Source: Pseudomonas sp. UBA6562 (GTDB taxonomy: Bacteria > Pseudomonadota > Gammaproteobacteria > Pseudomonadales > Pseudomonadaceae). Taken from it: a stretch of DNA of 64,000 bases. Location of the stretch: NCBI RefSeq assembly GCF_002434265.1, contig NZ_DJJS01000006.1, forward strand, positions 952,853 through 1,016,852, in the 5' to 3' direction. Both the position numbers and the translations under genes were made by a program. Of the stretch, positions 8,531 to 17,325 are shown piece by piece (the stretch's first letter is position 1; each line of letters starts with the position of its first letter). Below the pieces are notes generated by a model. It was not told where the DNA came from, did not search any database, and saw only the letters and a list, made by a program, of their open reading frames with translations.

Positions 8531-9259
8531 ATGCCCGTCAAAGACCCTAACAAGGCCGCTCCGGCCGCTCCGGCCGCTCCGGTCGAAAGCGCCGAAAGCG
8601 CGATGAAACACATCGTCGACGGCTTCCTGCGGTTCCACACCGAAGTCTTCCCGGAGCAGCAGGAGCTGTTCAAGAAACTGGCCACCGCGCAGAAGCCGCG
8701 CGCCATGTTCATCACCTGCGCCGACTCGCGCATCGTGCCCGAACTGATCACCCAAAGCTCGCCGGGCGACCTGTTCGTCACCCGTAACGTCGGCAACGTG
8801 GTGCCGCCGTATGGGCAGATGAACGGCGGCGTTTCCAGCGCCATCGAATACGCGGTCATGGCCCTGGGCGTGCACCACATCATCATCTGTGGCCACTCCG
8901 ACTGCGGCGCCATGCGCGCAGTGCTCAACCCGCAGTCGCTGGCCAAGATGCCGACCGTGTCCGCCTGGCTGCGCCATGCCGAAGTGGCCCGGACCGTGGT
9001 CGAGGACAACTGCTCCTGCGGCACCGAGCACGAAAGCATGCAACTGCTGACCCGCGAGAACGTCATCGCCCAGTTGCACCACTTGCGCACCCACCCGTCG
9101 GTGGCGTCGCGCCTGGCTGCGGGCCAGCTGCACATCCATGGCTGGATCTACGACATCGAGACCAGCCAGATCGAAGCCTACGATGCTGCCGGCGACCGCT
9201 TCCTGCCGCTGACCGAAGGCGATTCGATTCCTTGCGCCACCCCGAGAGGCCGCTACTAA
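8531..9259 (+). CDS. Beta-class carbonic anhydrase
   Basis: This 242-residue zinc enzyme interconverts CO2 and bicarbonate. The beta-class ligand set is complete: CADSR (Cys63, Asp65, Arg67) and GHSDCGAM (His122, Cys125). The N-terminus is a short Ala/Pro-rich extension (PAAPAAP), encoded by small in-frame DNA repeats and probably disordered. An SD (AGAGGATGAACC) precedes the ATG. It is followed 192 bp later by a SulP transporter on the same strand, the usual pairing in Pseudomonas, which suggests joint bicarbonate uptake and hydration. It corresponds by position and family to PA0102. Confidence 0.95.
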   Translation: MPVKDPNKAAPAAPAAPVESAESAMKHIVDGFLRFHTEVFPEQQELFKKLATAQKPRAMFITCADSRIVPELITQSSPGDLFVTRNVGNVVPPYGQMNGGVSSAIEYAVMALGVHHIIICGHSDCGAMRAVLNPQSLAKMPTVSAWLRHAEVARTVVEDNCSCGTEHESMQLLTRENVIAQLHHLRTHPSVASRLAAGQLHIHGWIYDIETSQIEAYDAAGDRFLPLTEGDSIPCATPRGRY

Positions 9260-9451
9260 GCGACCCGCGCTGAACATGCCTTGATAGCCGGCCGTACCCG
9301 TGGGGTACGGCGCGGCCATCGCTTTCCCTGAAACGACCCTGTTCGTGCTGCCGGATTTCCCCCTGGCGGCTTGCGCCTGCGCGCCGTTCGGGAACCTTGT
9401 GTGCGACTGGCCAGTGGAATGGCCGGGAAATTGAGATAGGAAAGGAGCGTC

Positions 9452-10981
9452 ATGGTGAACGTCACACAGATCAAAGCGGCCCTGCCGCGCGAGTTATTGG
9501 CTTCGGTCGTGGTCTTTCTGGTGGCCCTGCCCCTGTGCATGGGCATCGCCATCGCCTCGGGCATGCCGCCGGCCAAGGGCCTGATCACCGGTATCATCGG
9601 CGGCCTCGTGGTGGGCTTCATCGCCGGCTCGCCGCTGCAGGTCAGCGGCCCGGCGGCGGGCCTGGCGGTGCTGGTGTTCGAGCTGGTGCGCGAACACGGC
9701 ATGGCCATGCTCGGGCCGATCCTGTTGCTGGCCGGCGTGCTGCAACTGCTGGCCGGGCGCTTGCGCCTGGGCTGCTGGTTCCGGGTCACGGCGCCGGCGG
9801 TGGTGTACGGCATGCTCGCCGGCATCGGAGTGCTGATCGTGCTGTCCCAGGTGCACGTGATGTTCGACGCCTCCCCACAGCCTTCGGGCATGGCGAACCT
9901 CGTGGGCTTCCCCGCCACGGTGATGGCGGCGCTGCCGCTGGAAAGCCCGGGCGCCGGGTGGCAGGCCGGCTTGTTGGGCCTGGGCACCATCGCCCTGATG
10001 TGGGGCTGGGAGCGCTGGCGACCGCAGCGCCTGCGTTTCGTGCCGGGCGCTCTATTGGGTGTGGCGGCGATGACCGGCCTGAGCCTGTGGCTGGCCCTGC
10101 CCGTCAACCGGGTGGTGGTGCCGGCGGACCTGTCGGAAGCGATCGACTGGCTGCGCTTCGACGACCTGCTCAAGCTCGCCGACCCTTCCCTGCTGGTCGC
10201 CGCCTTCGCCCTGGCCTTCATCGCCAGCGCCGAAACCCTGCTGTCCGCCGCTGCGGTGGACCGCATGCACAGCGGCCAACGCTCGGACTTCGACCGCGAA
10301 CTGTCGGCCCAAGGCGTCGGCAACATGCTCTGCGGCATACTCGGTGCGTTGCCGATGACCGGCGTCATCGTGCGCAGCTCGGCCAACGTCCAGGCCGGCG
10401 CGCAGACGCGGGCCTCGGCGATCCTGCACGGTGTGTGGCTGCTGGCCTTCGTGGTGGCGCTGAGCAGCGTGCTGCAACAGATTCCCATCGCCAGCCTGGC
10501 CGGGGTGCTGGTGTACACCGGCGTCAAGCTGGTGGACTTCAAGGCCTTGCGCAGCCTGGGCCAGTACGGCCGCATGCCGATGCTGACCTACGCCGTCACC
10601 GCCTTGGCGATCATCTTTACCGACCTCTTGACCGGCGTGTTGCTGGGCTTCGCCATGACCCTGCTGACCCTGGCGCTGAAAGCGGCGCGCTTGAAGATCA
10701 ACCTGGTCGAACTGGACCGGCCCGGGCACATGGAGCTGCGCTTGAACGGCGCTGCGACCTTCCTCAAGGTGCCGGCGTTGACCCAGGTGCTGGAAACCGT
10801 GCCGGCCGGCACCACGCTGCACGTGCCGTTGGGCAATGTCAGCTACATCGACCATGCCTGCCTGGAACTGCTGGAGGACTGGGGGCGCAGCAACCAGGCC
10901 CACGGCTCGCGCTTGTGGATCGAGCAACGGCGCCTGAAGCGGCGCATCGAAGGGCAGATGCGCAGCTCGGCAGGTGCTTGA
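9452..10981 (+). CDS. SulP-family anion transporter with STAS domain (probable bicarbonate or sulfate)
   Basis: This 509-residue inner-membrane carrier has the SulP N-terminal signature region (LPLCMGIAIASGMPPAKGL) and multiple hydrophobic helices to about residue 405. A C-terminal STAS domain (about 415-505) includes ATFLKVPALTQ and the NVSYIDHACLELLE loop. An SD (AGGAGCGTC) precedes the ATG. SulP proteins move sulfate, bicarbonate or other anions; its place behind a carbonic anhydrase favours bicarbonate, but substrate cannot be read from sequence. The NVSYIDHACLE loop carries an Asp-His-Ala in place of the usual DSSG-like centre of regulatory STAS domains, so it may not be phosphorylated. 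It matches PA0103 by position. Confidence 0.92.
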   Translation: MVNVTQIKAALPRELLASVVVFLVALPLCMGIAIASGMPPAKGLITGIIGGLVVGFIAGSPLQVSGPAAGLAVLVFELVREHGMAMLGPILLLAGVLQLLAGRLRLGCWFRVTAPAVVYGMLAGIGVLIVLSQVHVMFDASPQPSGMANLVGFPATVMAALPLESPGAGWQAGLLGLGTIALMWGWERWRPQRLRFVPGALLGVAAMTGLSLWLALPVNRVVVPADLSEAIDWLRFDDLLKLADPSLLVAAFALAFIASAETLLSAAAVDRMHSGQRSDFDRELSAQGVGNMLCGILGALPMTGVIVRSSANVQAGAQTRASAILHGVWLLAFVVALSSVLQQIPIASLAGVLVYTGVKLVDFKALRSLGQYGRMPMLTYAVTALAIIFTDLLTGVLLGFAMTLLTLALKAARLKINLVELDRPGHMELRLNGAATFLKVPALTQVLETVPAGTTLHVPLGNVSYIDHACLELLEDWGRSNQAHGSRLWIEQRRLKRRIEGQMRSSAGA

Positions 10982-11031
10982 TCGACGTCGAGGGTGGCAT
11001 TGAAGCAGAAAGGGCCGATGTCAGCCGATCA

Positions 11032-11061
11032 GGTAGGTGCGACCGCTCCGGTGCGCCTACC
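11032..11061 (+). terminator. Hairpin after the SulP gene
   Basis: GGTAGGTGCGACC (11032-11044) can pair with GGTGCGCCTACC (11050-11061) around a 5-base loop, with one bulge. It lies 50 bp after the SulP stop codon. There is no T-run, so it is a possible transcript end rather than a textbook intrinsic terminator. Confidence 0.4.
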
Positions 11062-11195
11062 TCCTTGACTGACCGACAACCGGAGTTGGTGCCACATGAG
11101 GTGATCGCCACGGCCGTCAGGCTGCACGCCAGGCCAGGTGTCTACCACTTGGGCGCAGCCTGCGGACCGTTTAGCCGCTGGCTGACAATCGGACC

Positions 11196-11837
11196 TCAGG
11201 CCGACTGGTCCAGCGCCACGCCCCACTGGCGCGACAGGCACGGCCAGCGCTTCCAGGCCGCGCCGGTTTCCGGGCTGCACAGCGTGTCGCGGTACTGCTC
11301 GACCGACTCCACTGCGAAGCTTTCTTCGTCGAGCAACTGCTCGACCGAGTGGTGCACCACCTCGTCGAGCTGATTGGCGAAGGTTTCGCCGATCAGCTGA
11401 TGGGCGATCAGGTTGGCGACCGTGGTATCCAGCGGAATCAGCGGCTGGCTGAAATGGCGGATGTACAGGTCGTTGACCTCCTCCACCAAACGGTGCGCCA
11501 AGTAAGCCTCGTCCAGCAGGCATTGCAGCCCGACCTGGCCCTCGACTTCGCTCGGCGGCAACAGGAAATACGCCTCGGCGATCTTCAGTACCGGCTTGAT
11601 CTGCGCTTCGATACCCGCTTCGCGCGACACTGCGTATGCGGCCTCGAGCAACTCGGGGACCTGCTCGATGTAGGCGCTGACGAAGCGTGCCAGTGTACCG
11701 CGAGGGTCTTGCTCGGGCAGTTGGATGAGCGGGTGCAAATGGGGCAGTTGCTGTTCCAGACGTTGCTCGAGCTGGCCGGTCTGGCGCTCGTGTTGGTGGG
11801 CTTGGGTGATCTGCTCGCGTAAAGCGGCAATGTTCAT
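11196..11837 (-). CDS. Conserved Pseudomonas hypothetical protein (PA0104-like by position)
   Basis: This 213-residue cytoplasmic protein is mostly helical and acidic, with no signal peptide and no catalytic motif I recognise. I chose the ATG at 11837 (MNIAALREQ) over an in-frame ATG 27 bp upstream because GGAG lies 6 bases before it. The His/Gln-rich segment near residues 15-35 and repeated VEEV/LDE helices give no functional clue. In other pseudomonads a gene of this kind sits between the SulP gene and the aa3 cytochrome oxidase genes. Here the oxidase genes do not follow. Confidence 0.7.
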   Translation of the reverse strand: MNIAALREQITQAHQHERQTGQLEQRLEQQLPHLHPLIQLPEQDPRGTLARFVSAYIEQVPELLEAAYAVSREAGIEAQIKPVLKIAEAYFLLPPSEVEGQVGLQCLLDEAYLAHRLVEEVNDLYIRHFSQPLIPLDTTVANLIAHQLIGETFANQLDEVVHHSVEQLLDEESFAVESVEQYRDTLCSPETGAAWKRWPCLSRQWGVALDQSA

Positions 11838-12258
11838 GACAACTCCAGGGGTAGGGCAGGACATACGGAAGCCACTAAGGTAGCTCGGTATACCAAATGC
11901 TTAAGACCGATTAGTCATAACGCCCTGCACCATTTAGGTGCTGGGATATATAGCGTTGCCCCCTTTGGGCTGAAACCTAGCAAACATGCGGCCTGCAATC
12001 GATCTTCCAACGGCTGAGAACCATTCTTGCCCACGCGATTGGATGGCTTTGTTCACAAACGGTACACCGTTTTGAAACATGTTTTGTGTCAGCGAGCCGC
12101 TTCTCCCTCTACGAGCAGGCAGCCCTAAGACCGGCCGGTGCACCCTACTTCCTTTTTCAGCGGTATTTTCGCTAGCCATCTCTGCGCACTCCTGCCTGGC
12201 CCGCCGTGGCCAGCTCAGGTACCGTGTCGCGCGTCCCTTACTTCCGGTAGCCCATGCC
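11838..12258. other. Short junction where aa3 oxidase genes are expected
   Basis: The 421 bp between the conserved hypothetical gene and the SCO1 gene contain none of coxB, coxA, cox11, coxC, SURF1, ctaA or ctaB in any frame. The only ORF with a good ribosome binding site is the 81-codon minus-strand ORF at 11934-12179. No insertion-sequence ends or target duplications are visible. Confidence 0.55.
11934..12179 (-). CDS. Possible small protein of 81 residues, unknown
   Basis: An ATG at 12179 is preceded by AGGAG at 8-base spacing and opens an 81-codon frame ending YPST. The product is basic, with GLPARRGRSGSLTQ and FARFQPKGG, and has no signal peptide or recognisable domain. It occupies the junction where cox genes are missing. 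It may be a repeat-borne or decaying ORF rather than a functional gene. Confidence 0.35.
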   Translation of the reverse strand: MASENTAEKGSRVHRPVLGLPARRGRSGSLTQNMFQNGVPFVNKAIQSRGQEWFSAVGRSIAGRMFARFQPKGGNAIYPST

Positions 12259-12891
12259 ATGAGCCGAACCCAGAAAACCGTCATCGTCCTGGTCGCCCTG
12301 GCGGCGCTGATCGCCGGCCTGATCGTCAATCAGGCGCTCAACGGCAAGGCACGCCTCAATCCCGAAGCGCTGACCGCGGCCGGCATCATCCTGCTGCCGC
12401 AAAGCCGTGCGCTGCCCGAGGTCGGCATGACCGACCAGAACGGCCAGCCGGTGAACCTTGGTCAGCTCAAGGGCAAGTGGTCGCTGGTGTTCTTCGGCTA
12501 CACCTATTGCCCGGACATCTGCCCGACCACCCTGGCGCAGCTGCGCGAGGTGAAGCGGCAACTGCCCGAGCGGGCGCTGGAGCGCTTGCAGGTGGTGCTG
12601 GTGAGCGTCGATCCCGAGCGCGACACCGCTACCCAGCTCAAGCAGTACCTGGCCTATTTCGACGAGCACTTCATCGGCCTGCGCGGGTCGATTGGCGACA
12701 CGCAGACGCTGGCCAACGCCTTGAGCATTCCGTTCATCCCCGCCGACACGCGCAAGCCCGGCTATACCGTGGACCACAGCGGCAACCTGGCGCTGGTCGG
12801 GCCGGACGGGCGGCAGCGGGGGTTCGTCCGGGCGCCGTTCAGTAGTGAGAAGCTGGTGAAGCGGCTGCCTGAACTGGTCATGCAAGACTGA
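12259..12891 (+). CDS. SCO1/SenC-family copper chaperone
   Basis: This 210-residue membrane-anchored thioredoxin-fold protein delivers copper to the CuA centre of cytochrome c oxidase. An N-terminal helix (VIVLVALAALIAGLIV) anchors it; the copper site is TYCPDICP (CxxxC), and the distal His lies in YTVDHSGN. The ATG at 12259 fits the family N-terminus; an in-frame upstream extension lacks family character. Its usual neighbours, the aa3 oxidase and heme A synthesis genes, are absent upstream. It could serve an oxidase encoded elsewhere, act in thiol/copper homeostasis, or be a relic. Family identification is firm. Confidence 0.9.
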   Translation: MSRTQKTVIVLVALAALIAGLIVNQALNGKARLNPEALTAAGIILLPQSRALPEVGMTDQNGQPVNLGQLKGKWSLVFFGYTYCPDICPTTLAQLREVKRQLPERALERLQVVLVSVDPERDTATQLKQYLAYFDEHFIGLRGSIGDTQTLANALSIPFIPADTRKPGYTVDHSGNLALVGPDGRQRGFVRAPFSSEKLVKRLPELVMQD

Positions 12892-12972
12892 TCCGCCAGC
12901 TGGCATTTTTGCCAGTTGTGGCGGCTCCGGATAATCCGGAAGGTGAGGAATCGCCTCACCCTGGAGCCCCTC

Positions 12973-13965
12973 ATGAACAGGCGGAAGATTTTTTACCAGA
13001 ACGACGATGCACACAGTCTCATAGAGAGCGAACGTGACTCAACGGTTTTGAGAGCGGGGTTTTCGGTACTCGCGCAGAGCGATTCGCAGGGCGCGTCCCA
13101 AAGCACACTTTTGTTGGGAAGCGACCGGCAAGCCTCACCGATTTTCGAAGCTGATGACGAACGTCCAAGTGCGGCGGTCTATACCCCCTATGGCGTGGAG
13201 GAGGGGTTACGCTCCTGGATCGGCTTTACCGGGGCGGTCAGAAACGATTTTTTAATGGGGTATCTGCTCGGTAATGGTTACCGGCTCTATAACCCTGTTC
13301 TTATGCGGTTCTGCTCACCCGATTCATTAAGCCCGTTCATGACGATGAACAGCTATGCATATTGTGCAGGCGATCCTGTCAATAGCAGCGATCACAGTGG
13401 ACATATGCCGAATCGCAACTGGACCACACCATCGTCACGTCTATCAACGCCATCACCCCCGCGTAAAAATGGCACTAGGCTATTCATGACCGAGCCGATG
13501 GTAACCCCGGACTGGGAGACTACTTTCCAAGAGTCTACGCACGCACCTGCTCCTGCCGCTCTCTTAGTTTCCCAAGCGCCTGCGCCTAGCACGAACTCCC
13601 GTATTGCTACCCCACCTCTCCAAGGAGGTCCGCCTAGCCCAACACCCGGCCCCAGCCTATTGGCCAGCAGCTCTACAAAACGTTCGCTCGTGGCCGGAGG
13701 CAGTCGTAAGCGCACGAGGTGGAATAATCCAATAACTGTTGAAGAAAAAGATAGTTTGCTAGCTATTCTTCAGAAGGAGATACCTAACAAAATTAATCCG
13801 GAAAGTGCATCAATCTATCGGCAAGGAATAAAAGAATACTTCGATGCATTCAGTGATGGTAAGAGATATGGAATTAAATTATATAAGAATATTCCTGAAG
13901 TTTGGAGGGGGAAGGTTTCCTACTGGATATACAGTCGACTAAAATCTATCAGGGAAAATAAATAA
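12973..13965 (+). CDS. Orphan RHS repeat-associated core protein with variable C-terminus
   Basis: This 330-residue protein contains the RHS core (about residues 84-140): GFTGAVRNDFLMGYLLGNGY, YNPVLMRFCSPDSLSPF and YAYCAGDPVNSSDHSGH. The YD repeats of full-length Rhs proteins are absent. A Pro/Ser/Thr-rich linker follows (about 145-240), then a distinct lysine-rich C-terminal domain (about 240-330, from RTRWNNPITVEEKD to the end) with lower GC, typical of exchangeable toxin tips. GGAG lies 8 bases before the ATG at 12973. No vgrG, PAAR or cognate immunity gene is adjacent. Small proteins of this type are common in the P. putida group; whether they are exported is unknown. Confidence 0.75.
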   Translation: MNRRKIFYQNDDAHSLIESERDSTVLRAGFSVLAQSDSQGASQSTLLLGSDRQASPIFEADDERPSAAVYTPYGVEEGLRSWIGFTGAVRNDFLMGYLLGNGYRLYNPVLMRFCSPDSLSPFMTMNSYAYCAGDPVNSSDHSGHMPNRNWTTPSSRLSTPSPPRKNGTRLFMTEPMVTPDWETTFQESTHAPAPAALLVSQAPAPSTNSRIATPPLQGGPPSPTPGPSLLASSSTKRSLVAGGSRKRTRWNNPITVEEKDSLLAILQKEIPNKINPESASIYRQGIKEYFDAFSDGKRYGIKLYKNIPEVWRGKVSYWIYSRLKSIRENK

Positions 13966-14240
13966 AACGCTGTGCAGCGCTAAGCGTCCAACTGTATAGG
14001 GATTGCTTAGCATTTAATGATCATATCAAGCTCACAGAGTTTAATACTTACGACGACCCTTTCCGAATCGGAACGAGCGTGCCCGACAACGGGGGAGTCG
14101 ATTGTCGTCTGCCCTGTTTCAATCGATGCCTGACGCGCCTTGCTCAGTGCTCGAAACGTTCGAATCTCTTCGATCTATTCAATTGCATTATCATTGCTCT
14201 CCTTGCGTAGTCGGTTCTCAAAAAAGGAGCAGTACATGAA

Positions 14241-16454
14241 ATGGCAGTTGGCAAGGATAAGGGGGTTGTAGGCATGACGCGTGATCAACGGATCTTAGGC
14301 TGGCGGCTAGTCTTGCTACCCCTGTTGCTATTCCTGATGGCTCTGTGGCAAGGCCATCGCGCCGACACCTCGCGCACCGAAAGCCTGGAGGTGCAAAGCG
14401 AGCTGCAAGGCTTCGTGCTCAACATGCAGCAGTTGCAGGCCGAGGGTTCGCGCCAGCGCATCGACATCGGCGGCCAAGCGCATTCCCCGGCGCTGGCCGA
14501 GGCGTTGGCGCAACGCAAGCTGCACCAGGTCGACCGCGAGGTCACCATCGCGCGCATCGGCGGTTGGCTACCGGGCGTCTCGCAAGGCTTTGCGGGCCTG
14601 TTGCTGCTGCTCGGCGCGGCGTCGCTGCTGGCGTTGCACTGGGCGGGCAAGGCCGCGCTGCATTCCAGGGATCGCCTGGTCAGCCTGTTCTACGTGGGCC
14701 GGCAGGTCCTGCCGACGGTGCTGCTGGCCTTGATGCTGCTGCTGACCGTCACGGTCGTGCTGGAAATCGCCTATGAAGCGTTGTGGCTGTTCACGCTCGA
14801 GCAGAGCTCGTCGGGGGTGATGAAGCTGCAAATGCTGGTGGGCATCGTCATGATCGCCATGCTCTGGCCGCTGTACCGTCTGCCGCGCCAGCTCAAGGCC
14901 ATGAGCCAGGTGTTCGACAGCGAGCCGCACGCCATTTTCGGCACGTCCTTGACCGAGGCCCAGGCACCGGCCCTGTGGGCGCGGGTGCGCGGGTTGGCGA
15001 CGCGCCTCGATGCGCTGCTGCCGGACCACATCGTGGTGGGCTACCTCGACGGCTTCTACGTGACCTCCAGCGACGTCGAGCTGAGCCCGAGTGGGCAGCG
15101 CCTGCAAGGTCGCACTCTGTATGCGCCGCTGCCATTGCTGGCGCTGCTCGACGCCCGCGAAACCGATGCGGTGATCGGCCATGAGCTGGCGCACTTCTCG
15201 GGCCAGGACACCGACTACAGCATCCGCTTCATGCCCATCTACGACGGTGCCTGGCGCAGCGTCGGGGTATTGGGCGAGCGGATGGAAGGCGGCTTCCTGC
15301 AAGGTTTGCTGACCATGCCGGCATACGGCCTAGCGGTGCACTTCATGCAGTGCTTCGACCGGGCCGTCAGCCATTGGAGCCGCAACCGCGAACTGTTGGC
15401 CGATGCCACTGCGGCGCGCCTGGAGGGCGCCCAGGCCGTGGTCGATTCGCTGGTGCGCACCACTGCCCTGGGCGCGGTGGTGGAGGCTTGCCTGGACGAC
15501 TGGTGCCAACAGCCCGAAGCCTGGCCCGAAGACGTGCTCCAGGCCCTGTTGCAGCGTTTGGCCACGCAGCCGCCGCGCTTGCCCGAGGGCGAGCTGGACA
15601 CCCAGTTGCCCCACCCCAGCGACACGCATCCGCCGACCATCCAGCGCATCCAGGCGCTGGGCCTGGGGCTGGATGCGGTATACGCCGGCAACGGCTTGCG
15701 TCCGGTGGTGCCGCAGGCGGCCCTGGCCACCCTCGAACAGGCGCTGCCCGGCGCGCCGATACTGGCGCGGCAATTGAGCGTCGAGTTGGGCGAGCGCCTG
15801 GTGCAGAACCGCTCGGAGCTGCGCCAGAACCTGCAAGCGCGGATTGAGGCGGTGCAGGCGCGCTGCGTGCTGCATGAGGGCGCGCAGGTGCGCGGGCGGT
15901 TGGTCATGGCGTTCAGCCTGGCGTTCGGCATCGGCGGCCTGGCCGTGGCGCTATGGCCCCACGCGCCTACCGCCAAACCCGCGTTGCTGACGTTCTTCCA
16001 TATCCTGGGCGGGACGTTGTTCGTGCTGGGCGTGCTGTTCGCCGCGATGGGCTGGCGTCTGGTGCGCCGCGCAGACACGCCCGCGCTGATCTTCGACGCG
16101 CACACCGTACGCTTCGCCAATGCCCCGGAGCCGTTACCGCTGCATTTGATCGACGGTTTCCGCTTGCTGGTCGGCAGTGGCGTCGGCGTGCAATTCAAGC
16201 TGGATGACGAGGCGCCGCTGCCGCTGTTCCGCAAGCCCCGCTTCTTCGAGCCCGATGCCAAGTTCAAGCCCAAGACGCGAATGATCACCGTGTTGCTGGC
16301 GGGCTGGCGCGTGGACGGCAAGGCGCTCAAACCCCAGGCACTGGCGGAGCTGGTAGGCAAATATGTGGAAGGTGGGCATGCCCATCAGGCGTTGAACGCG
16401 CTGGACCAGCCGGCGCCTGTGGCGGTCAGCGCGGCGGCCGACGCCGAGCGCTGA
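14241..16454 (+). CDS. Membrane-bound M48-family zinc metalloprotease
   Basis: This 737-residue protein has an N-terminal helix, two or three further membrane segments by about residue 220, and the M48 zinc motif HELAH (His314-His318) with the downstream glutamate in NRELLADATAARL (Glu384). Two more hydrophobic segments lie near residues 555-605, followed by a soluble C-terminal domain. M48 proteases such as HtpX cut membrane or membrane-adjacent proteins; substrate here is unknown. AAGGAG lies upstream of the ATG at 14241; an ATG at 14274 is an alternative start. The protein is about twice HtpX length. A hairpin after the stop suggests a single-gene unit. Confidence 0.8.
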   Translation: MAVGKDKGVVGMTRDQRILGWRLVLLPLLLFLMALWQGHRADTSRTESLEVQSELQGFVLNMQQLQAEGSRQRIDIGGQAHSPALAEALAQRKLHQVDREVTIARIGGWLPGVSQGFAGLLLLLGAASLLALHWAGKAALHSRDRLVSLFYVGRQVLPTVLLALMLLLTVTVVLEIAYEALWLFTLEQSSSGVMKLQMLVGIVMIAMLWPLYRLPRQLKAMSQVFDSEPHAIFGTSLTEAQAPALWARVRGLATRLDALLPDHIVVGYLDGFYVTSSDVELSPSGQRLQGRTLYAPLPLLALLDARETDAVIGHELAHFSGQDTDYSIRFMPIYDGAWRSVGVLGERMEGGFLQGLLTMPAYGLAVHFMQCFDRAVSHWSRNRELLADATAARLEGAQAVVDSLVRTTALGAVVEACLDDWCQQPEAWPEDVLQALLQRLATQPPRLPEGELDTQLPHPSDTHPPTIQRIQALGLGLDAVYAGNGLRPVVPQAALATLEQALPGAPILARQLSVELGERLVQNRSELRQNLQARIEAVQARCVLHEGAQVRGRLVMAFSLAFGIGGLAVALWPHAPTAKPALLTFFHILGGTLFVLGVLFAAMGWRLVRRADTPALIFDAHTVRFANAPEPLPLHLIDGFRLLVGSGVGVQFKLDDEAPLPLFRKPRFFEPDAKFKPKTRMITVLLAGWRVDGKALKPQALAELVGKYVEGGHAHQALNALDQPAPVAVSAAADAER

Positions 16455-16460
16455 GGGGAA

Positions 16461-16484
16461 CTGCTCACGCAGGCGCGTGAGCAG
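16461..16484. terminator. Hairpin between convergent M48 and metQ genes
   Basis: CTGCTCACGC (16461-16470) pairs perfectly with GCGTGAGCAG (16475-16484) around AGGC. It lies between two converging genes and could end both transcripts, though no long T-run follows on either strand. Confidence 0.6.
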
Positions 16485-16496
16485 TGCAACCGAGCT

Positions 16497-17267
16497 TCAG
16501 AACGCCGGGATCACCGCGCCCTTGTACTTCTCGCTGATGAATTGCTTCACTTCCGGCGAGTGCAGCGCCTCGGCCAGTTTCTGCATGTCGGCCGAGTCCT
16601 TGTTGTCCGGGCGCGCGACCAGGATGTTCACGTAGGGCGAATCGTTGCCTTCGATGGCCAGGGCGTCCTTCTCGGGGTCGAGCTTGGCTTCCAGGGCATA
16701 GTTGGTGTTGATCAGCGCCAAGTCGACCTGGGTCAGCACACGCGGGATGGTGGCCGCTTCCAGTTCGCGGAATTTCAGGTTCTTGCCGTTGCCGGTGATG
16801 TCCTTGACCGTGGACAGGATGTTGCCGTTGTCCTTGAGGGTGATCACCCCGGCCTTGGCCAGCAGCAGCAAGGCGCGGCCGCCGTTGGTGGCGTCGTTGG
16901 GGATCACCACGGTAGCGCCGGTGGGCAGCTCGTCGAGCTTTTTCAGCTTGTCCGAGTATGCGCCCAGAGGCTCAAGGTGCACGCCGGTGACGCTGACCAG
17001 GTCGGTGCCACGGGCCTTGTTGAACTCATCCAGGTACGGCTGGTGCTGGAAGAAGTTGGCGTCCAGGCGCTTCTCGGCCACTTGCACGTTGGGCTGGATG
17101 TAGTCGGTGAATTCCTTGACCTTGAGCTCCACGCCCTGCTTTTCCAGCAGCGGTTTCACCACATTGAGGATCTCGGCGTGCGGCACCGGGCTGGCGGCGA
17201 CGGTCAGGGTATCGGCCTGGGCCGAGAACGCCGCGACGGCGGCGGCCAGAGCAAGCAGTTTCTTCAT
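16497..17267 (-). CDS. metQ: D-methionine ABC transporter substrate-binding protein
   Basis: This 256-residue NlpA/MetQ-family protein has a signal peptide ending AFSAQA, then DTLTVAASPVPHAEIL and the family segment NFFQHQPYLDEFN. It would bind methionine in the periplasm and hand it to MetI/MetN. The first ATG at 17267 has AGGAG at 7 bases; a TTG just before it is less likely. The mature N-terminus lacks a lipobox Cys, so it is a soluble binding protein. It is the last gene of metN-metI-metQ. Confidence 0.92.
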   Translation of the reverse strand: MKKLLALAAAVAAFSAQADTLTVAASPVPHAEILNVVKPLLEKQGVELKVKEFTDYIQPNVQVAEKRLDANFFQHQPYLDEFNKARGTDLVSVTGVHLEPLGAYSDKLKKLDELPTGATVVIPNDATNGGRALLLLAKAGVITLKDNGNILSTVKDITGNGKNLKFRELEAATIPRVLTQVDLALINTNYALEAKLDPEKDALAIEGNDSPYVNILVARPDNKDSADMQKLAEALHSPEVKQFISEKYKGAVIPAF

Positions 17268-17325
17268 CAATCACTCCTCATGGGGGCCAGGGCGGCCGAC
17301 GCGCGGTCGGCCGATCCGAATCCGC

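Noticed and set aside
9397..11373. 658-codon plus-strand ORF across the SulP gene
   Set aside because: It is a frame-shifted shadow of the SulP gene with Arg/Gly/Ala-rich low-information sequence.
12973..13965. Type VI secretion effector cluster
   Set aside because: There is no vgrG, hcp, PAAR, adaptor or immunity gene nearby; only the RHS tip is present.
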